Below are positions 59,914 through 64,000 of a stretch of 64,000 nt of DNA, piece after piece; the stretch's first letter is position 1, and the number at the start of each line of letters is the position of its first letter. Source of the DNA: Lachnospiraceae bacterium UBA1201. Its GTDB lineage: Bacteria; Bacillota; Clostridia; Lachnospirales; Lachnospiraceae. Both the position numbers and the translations under genes were made by a program. Below the pieces are notes generated by a model that was not told the DNA's origin, ran no database searches, and saw nothing but the letters and a program-made list of their open reading frames with translations. The stretch spans positions 1-64,000 of the forward strand of contig DBXX01000016.1 in assembly GCA_002309675.1 (NCBI GenBank), given 5' to 3'.

Positions 59914-59948
59914 GCCGGTTGATTATTCATCGCTCAACTGCCGGTTGA
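59914..59948. promoter_or_regulatory. direct repeats upstream of the XRE gene (operator candidate)
   Basis: GCCGGTTGA occurs twice, at 59914-59922 and 59940-59948, 26 bp apart in the same direction. A further inverted repeat GTTGAT/ATCAAC lies at about 59957-59977, overlapping the stop of the SGNH gene. Binding by the XRE protein is inferred. Confidence 0.45.
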
Positions 59949-59973
59949 CATACGGATGTTGATCATAATTCTA

Positions 59974-60990
59974 TCAACGATCATCAAATTTCTTTGCGTT
60001 TCGGATCGCTTCCACCAGGTTCCTGCCGAAGGTCTCCGTTCCCAGACAGTTCGGGTGCAGATTATCCAGGAAGTATTCCTTCAGGTGCGGCACCATCTTG
60101 AAACCGTCCACGACTGTAACGTTCTTGTAACTGCCGGCGATCTTCTTGACATTCTCGCAGAAGCGTTCCAGCGTATCGAAACCTTCCGGGTGATCCCCAC
60201 GCCAGAGCGGAGAAATGCACAGGATCGGGATCTCATTGCCATAGATGCCGATCAGCGTCTCGTAGTATTCTTCCACATCGGTCATGGTCTCCGCGCCGAA
60301 CTGGTTCGTACCCAGAGCCACGATGATCTTATCGGGAGTGTAGCCGTCCATCTTCATCAGGGACTTCTTGTCGTATACGTAGCCGCCGATTCCCTGGTTG
60401 ATGATATCATAGTTCAGAAGCCGGTTCGCCACGCTGACATAGGTCATGGCCGAACGAAGCGGTCCGAAGCCCTGGGTAATGGAATCCCCGAGCCACAGCA
60501 CCTTCGCGTTCTTCTTCGGGCGCTCTGCGGGTGCATTGATCTCGCAGTTTTTAAGCAAAACCGTGGCATCCGAAGGCAGGTAAAGTACTACGTTCTTCTT
60601 TCCTTCAGGAAGCTCCCAGGTCAGTTTTCCTTCTATCGGCATGTCCCAAATGGGAAACCCTTCCGGCGTGTGCTTCGGCTCGACGCCGCTCTCCTTCAGA
60701 AGATCCAGAACGTACACGATCTTTGTGATCTGTCCGTCGATCGAAAGTTCAAACGTATCCGGCGAGCCCAGCCAGATGATCTTATAGTCGAACGAGAGCT
60801 TTGTAGCTTCGGTGACCATCTCGATGGTCTTTGCCGTAGTCGCCATGGACCGGTCATACCAGAAATCAAAGGCTCCCTTAAAGTAATCCATCTGCGCCTT
60901 CGTGTACTGGAACGCCTGCAACCATCCATCCTCGGTCTCCTCGAAGCTGTAGGCTCCGAAATAATACTTCTTCAGTTCTTCATTCGTCAT
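59974..60990 (-). CDS. SGNH/GDSL hydrolase (carbohydrate-esterase-like)
   Basis: A 338-residue enzyme. An N-terminal beta-sandwich (about 1-155) precedes an SGNH domain with block I WLGDSITQGFG near 166, the Gly/Asn blocks (NQGIGG and ALGTNQFG) and block V DNLHPN near the end with the catalytic Asp-His pair. The two-part layout is like CE2/CE3 acetyl esterases. No signal peptide: cytoplasmic deacetylation of imported oligosaccharides is plausible. The ATG at 60990 follows GGGGTAAGAG. Own promoter. Confidence 0.88.
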   Translation of the reverse strand: MTNEELKKYYFGAYSFEETEDGWLQAFQYTKAQMDYFKGAFDFWYDRSMATTAKTIEMVTEATKLSFDYKIIWLGSPDTFELSIDGQITKIVYVLDLLKESGVEPKHTPEGFPIWDMPIEGKLTWELPEGKKNVVLYLPSDATVLLKNCEINAPAERPKKNAKVLWLGDSITQGFGPLRSAMTYVSVANRLLNYDIINQGIGGYVYDKKSLMKMDGYTPDKIIVALGTNQFGAETMTDVEEYYETLIGIYGNEIPILCISPLWRGDHPEGFDTLERFCENVKKIAGSYKNVTVVDGFKMVPHLKEYFLDNLHPNCLGTETFGRNLVEAIRNAKKFDDR

Positions 60991-61061
60991 GTTTCTCTTA
61001 CCCCGCTCATTTCTTTTTTGGAAAATGTCCGGCTTTTCCCAACCGTTTACAAATCGTATCT

Positions 61062-61090
61062 ATTATAGCACACTTCATCAGTTTCGCCAA
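61062..61090 (-). promoter_or_regulatory. SGNH hydrolase promoter
   Basis: TTGGCG and TATAAT with a 17-base spacer; leader of about 65 bases. Confidence 0.65.
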
Positions 61091-61101
61091 ACGTTCTTTT
61101 T

Positions 61102-61989
61102 TCATTTCTCTGCGCGGTCAATGGCCTTATGCAGGGTATTCATCACGTGCTTCTTATCGGCACACCAGCGCGGTTCGATCAGAAGTTTCTTCGGTCCGTC
61201 GCCGGTGATCCGATGCACGATCGTCTCCTTCGGCAGGATACGCAGCGCCTTTACCAGCAGATTCGCATACTCCTCGAGTGTCATTACATGCCAGGGGTTC
61301 TCGGCGAATTCTTCCGCGATCTTCGTCCCGCGAAGGATCTGCAGCATCTGCAATTTCACTCCATCGAGGCATGGCGTCAGGCTCGCAAGGTAACGGACCG
61401 AATCAAGCATCGTCTCTTCATCCTCCCCGGGAAGCCCGAAGATCAGGTGGACGATCACAGTCAGCCCGGCCTCCTTAAGCCTCTGGTACGCGTCCTCGAA
61501 CACGTTCCGGTCATAGCACCGGTTGATGCGTCGCGCAGTCGCCTCGTTTGCGGTCTGCAGGCCCAGTTCCACCCAGACCGGTTTGATGCGGTTCAGATCT
61601 TTCAGCATCGCGATCACATCGTCCCCTACGCAGTCCGGACGGGTCCCAAGAGACAGGATCACGATATCATCACGAAGCACGGTCTCATAATATAGTTTCC
61701 GCAGCCGTTCCAAATCACCGTAGGTGTTCGTATAGGACTGAAAATAAGCGATGAAACGCGACCCGCTGGTCTTCGCAGAAACCAGTTCCTTCGCTTTTTC
61801 GATCTGCTCCGCGACCGGCGCCGGGGCTGCCGCAAACTCGCCGCTTCCGCCTTCAGAGCAGAACGAGCACCCGCCAAAACCGAGCGTTCCGTCCCGGTTC
61901 GGGCAGGTGCAGCCGCTTTGCAGCGCCAGCCGATAGATTTTCTCTCCATACTGTGCCTTAAGCACATCGGAAATATAACGAACGTCCAT
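61102..61989 (-). CDS. TIGR01212-family radical SAM protein (YhcC-like)
   Basis: A 295-residue radical SAM protein. The cluster cysteines are Cys29, Cys41 and Cys44 (C-x11-C-x2-C, the TIGR01212 variant), then QSYTNTYGDLE, LGTRPDCVGDDV, WVELGLQTANEATARRINR and LIFGLPGEDEETM. The family is linked to tRNA or ribosome modification but its reaction is not settled. The ATG at 61989 has AAGG at 6 bases; another at 61992 is possible. It follows the tandem-GNAT stop directly. Confidence 0.92.
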   Translation of the reverse strand: MDVRYISDVLKAQYGEKIYRLALQSGCTCPNRDGTLGFGGCSFCSEGGSGEFAAAPAPVAEQIEKAKELVSAKTSGSRFIAYFQSYTNTYGDLERLRKLYYETVLRDDIVILSLGTRPDCVGDDVIAMLKDLNRIKPVWVELGLQTANEATARRINRCYDRNVFEDAYQRLKEAGLTVIVHLIFGLPGEDEETMLDSVRYLASLTPCLDGVKLQMLQILRGTKIAEEFAENPWHVMTLEEYANLLVKALRILPKETIVHRITGDGPKKLLIEPRWCADKKHVMNTLHKAIDRAEK

Positions 61990-61992
61990 CAT

Positions 61993-63069
61993 TCACCTTT
62001 TTATCACCGATACATGGGTGATCCCATTTGCCTCATCCGGGTATTCGCGGTCGAACACCATCCCGATGGACTCGGCAGTTTTTATCGAAGCGATATTCGT
62101 GTACTTGCAGTAGGAATACAGCGCCGGATAGGACGTGCTCCGAAACGCCCAGTCCCGCACGGCCGCGGCCGCCTCCTTCGCGTAGCCCATGTTCTGCAGA
62201 TCCCGGCGAATGTGATAGCCGATCTCCGGCAGCATTTCCCCGTCGATGTTCTGAAGTGTCAGACCGCAATCGCCGATCAGCTCACCGTTTTCCTTCCGGC
62301 ACACACCCCACAGACCAAACCCGTACATTTGGTAACGCATGCGGTTCCGCTCGATCCAGTCACGAACACGCGCCTCGTCAAACTTATAGGGATAATGCTG
62401 CATGTTTTCCGGATCTCCCAGGACCGCATACAGCGCATCAAGATCGTTCAAAGTCAAAGGCCGGAGAAACAGGCGGTCCGTCTCCAGATGAAAGTCCGCA
62501 ACATGTTTTTCCAGATCCGCGTGCTCCAAAAGCGCCTTCTTTACATCGATCTGATAGTCCACCACCATGCAGTGCAACTTCTCGTCTTCAAAATACTCCC
62601 GGATCCGCTCGCCGCCGAGCGCTTCCATGGTTTTCCACGAGGCCGGGTTTTTCAGATCCGCATCCATAAACACCGTTTGGATTCCGTATTGATGGCACAC
62701 CTTGAGCCCCAGGTACAGATTGATCTTGTTATATCCACGCGCACGCTCCGTAGGCCGAATGCTGTAACCGATATGGCCGCCGTACTTCCTGAGCTGCTCA
62801 TTGAGCGCAATGCGGATGTTGATCATCCCGATCACTTTATTATCATTTTCGCGTATCAGAAAAAACTCGCGTGCCGGGACCCTCTCCTCATTTGGTTGAG
62901 CCAAAGCGCGTTCCTCTGTCATCCGCAGCCAGCCTTCGTAATCCTCGGGAAAATGATTTAAGCCCCCGGCGCCGTTTAATGCAGAACGATACTCGGCAAA
63001 TTCCCGCAAGTATTCAAACGCCGCCTCCTTACGGGCCGGACCCGGAACTTCCAGGTAAAACTTTTCCAT
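61993..63069 (-). CDS. tandem GNAT acetyltransferase (two GNAT domains)
   Basis: A 358-residue protein of two GNAT domains. The first (about 1-180) has IGYSIRPTERARGYNKINLYLGL as acetyl-CoA loop; the second (about 190-358) has IGYHIRRDLQNMGYAKEAAAAV in the RimJ/RimL style (starting TDRLFLRPLTLND). Substrate unknown; the second domain resembles N-acetylation of ribosomal or small-molecule amines. The ATG at 63069 follows GGAGG; the upstream frame start at 63084 does not. Operon with the radical SAM gene. Confidence 0.88.
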   Translation of the reverse strand: MEKFYLEVPGPARKEAAFEYLREFAEYRSALNGAGGLNHFPEDYEGWLRMTEERALAQPNEERVPAREFFLIRENDNKVIGMINIRIALNEQLRKYGGHIGYSIRPTERARGYNKINLYLGLKVCHQYGIQTVFMDADLKNPASWKTMEALGGERIREYFEDEKLHCMVVDYQIDVKKALLEHADLEKHVADFHLETDRLFLRPLTLNDLDALYAVLGDPENMQHYPYKFDEARVRDWIERNRMRYQMYGFGLWGVCRKENGELIGDCGLTLQNIDGEMLPEIGYHIRRDLQNMGYAKEAAAAVRDWAFRSTSYPALYSYCKYTNIASIKTAESIGMVFDREYPDEANGITHVSVIKR

Positions 63070-63137
63070 AGGTATTTCCTCCATTTCTGTTGCAGGTTTT
63101 CACATACAACCATTAGCGAAACCCCTCGCAGATTTAA

Positions 63138-63647
63138 TCATTCGCATTTCAGCTGCACCGTCAGCACATGCCGCGTAGGCCAGAATTCGTATATATAAAG
63201 CGTGGTCACCTTTCCGGAAAATGCCCGGAATTCCTCCAGGACCACCTTCCGCGCTTCTTCGATCACCTCCGGCCTATCGATCAGGAGGGTCGTATGCGGC
63301 GACCACGGAAATTGATCGATTCTATCCGAAAAATGATCCTGGAGCTCCAGCATTTCCACACTGATCTTCGGACGAACAAACAGGACTTCCCTTTCAGGGT
63401 TTTCAAACAGACCGAGGTTACTAAAGTCCACCTCAAAAGCCTCCATTGATCCGGACAATGCGCTCATCCGATCTTTCAGCTCCTGTTCTCCCGAAGTATC
63501 AAACTGCCCCAGCGTAAAATGCATGGGGATGTCCTTCGTCTGAGTTCCGGAAAAGCCCAGCTCGTACAAACGCTGCTGCATTCCAGCCAGTTTTGCTTCC
63601 GTCTCATCGTCATATCCGGCTAATACATATAAAGATTTTTCAGCCAT
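63138..63647 (-). CDS. 2'-5' RNA ligase-like 2H phosphoesterase
   Basis: A 169-residue LigT-fold protein with two HxTx motifs: HFTLGQF with His43 and HTTLLID with His118, the pair that acts on cyclic or 2'-5' phosphodiester bonds. Typical substrates are 2',3'-cyclic phosphates; the real one is unknown. The ATG at 63647 follows GAGAGGG. Followed by the tandem-GNAT operon 68 bp on. Confidence 0.88.
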   Translation of the reverse strand: MAEKSLYVLAGYDDETEAKLAGMQQRLYELGFSGTQTKDIPMHFTLGQFDTSGEQELKDRMSALSGSMEAFEVDFSNLGLFENPEREVLFVRPKISVEMLELQDHFSDRIDQFPWSPHTTLLIDRPEVIEEARKVVLEEFRAFSGKVTTLYIYEFWPTRHVLTVQLKCE

Positions 63648-63702
63648 TATATTCCCTCTCGTAAAAAAGCCTGCTACTATTCGATTCCGTCATATCAGAC
63701 CG

Positions 63703-64000
63703 TCAACACTTCATAAACCCTGTGCATCCGATCTCGGAAAACTCCCGAAATCCCATGGAACGGTAAAATGCCACCGTTTTCGGCGTATTGTCCGTAGCCA
63801 GTTCCACCTGGCGCACGTGAGCGTATCGATCCAGAACAGCCGCAAGCAACGCGGAACCCACGCCCTTTCGCTGATGCTCCGGATATACCAGGATGTCCTG
63901 GATAAAGACGATGGTCGCACCGTCGCCCACCACACGGATCAGACCCAGCAGTTCCTCGTTTTCGTAGGCCGCCAGTGTCAGCAGGGAGTTTCGGTAACCC
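63703..64000 (-). CDS. GNAT-family acetyltransferase (N-terminal part beyond window)
   Basis: The last 98 codons of a GNAT protein cut by the right edge. Visible are GLIRVVGDGATIVFIQDILV, the acetyl-CoA loop YPEHQRKGVGSALLAAVLDRY, and motif B VAFYRSMGFREFSEIGCTGF. The ending resembles YjdJ/YhhY-type small acetyltransferases. The in-frame GTG at 63933 is inside the domain and not the start. Confidence 0.85.
   Translation of the reverse strand, partial: GYRNSLLTLAAYENEELLGLIRVVGDGATIVFIQDILVYPEHQRKGVGSALLAAVLDRYAHVRQVELATDNTPKTVAFYRSMGFREFSEIGCTGFMKC

Noticed and set aside
1..64000. CRISPR arrays, tRNA or rRNA genes, transposases, phage genes
   Set aside because: Looked for and not seen; the repeats found are short coding or operator repeats.

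Overview
The window looks like chromosomal DNA of an anaerobic, Gram-positive-type Clostridia, most likely a Lachnospiraceae relative. Clues are the mcsA-mcsB-clpC stress operon, a T-box before pheST, rubrerythrin, cellulosome-like modules (cohesin, dockerin, cadherin-like repeats), a clostridial-type c-di-GMP-I riboswitch, AGGAGG ribosome sites and TTGACA/TATAAT promoters. Nearly all genes lie on the minus strand; the only clear plus-strand gene is a sodium:solute symporter at 41.9-43.4 kb. I saw no tRNA, rRNA, CRISPR, transposase or integrase.

Layout. 0-3.4 kb: 5' end of a serpin, a macrodomain protein, and nadB-nadC (NAD synthesis). 3.4-7.7 kb: a DUF3810 - YdcF-like - UvrD/PcrA-like helicase operon. 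7.8-10.3 kb: a large carbohydrate-binding-type lipoprotein with an 84-bp tandem repeat. 10.7-14.6 kb: pheS-pheT behind a Phe T-box. 14.7-18.9 kb: an A+T-rich five-gene unit of two small exported proteins and a MacB-like ABC transporter. 18.9-24.2 kb: a second MacB-like transporter behind a lipoprotein and a DUF2156-GNAT fusion. 24.3-28.9 kb: exported/membrane proteins, an FtsX remnant, an ABC-2 transporter and a GNAT enzyme. 29.1-30.3 kb: an apparently autoregulated MarR gene, then a gene-poor stretch with an orphan c-di-GMP riboswitch. 30.3-36.3 kb: mcsA-mcsB-clpC, a small conserved protein and radA. 36.4-41.0 kb: a dockerin-bearing glucosaminidase-like protein and a membrane-anchored cohesin-like protein. 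41.1-44.4 kb: rubrerythrin, symporter, esterase. 44.4-49.5 kb: two further ABC systems. 49.6-52.6 kb: proS and a GMP synthetase lacking its amidotransferase domain. 52.6-54.1 kb: LemA and DUF3137. 54.1-61 kb: carbohydrate genes without signal peptides (GH27 alpha-galactosidase, CE15-like and SGNH esterases), a diguanylate cyclase, a rhodanese protein and a membrane XRE regulator. 61-64 kb: radical SAM protein, tandem GNAT, 2H phosphoesterase and a GNAT cut by the window end.

Themes. Four ABC systems (three FtsX/MacB type, one ABC-2) plus an exporter suggest export or envelope-stress functions. The cytosolic esterases and alpha-galactosidase fit processing of imported plant oligosaccharides. 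A GGDEF protein and a c-di-GMP riboswitch show that the organism uses c-di-GMP. Best candidates for something undescribed: the orphan c-di-GMP riboswitch with its non-coding downstream RNA, the A+T-rich secreted-protein/ABC unit, and the neighbouring dockerin and cohesin-like genes.
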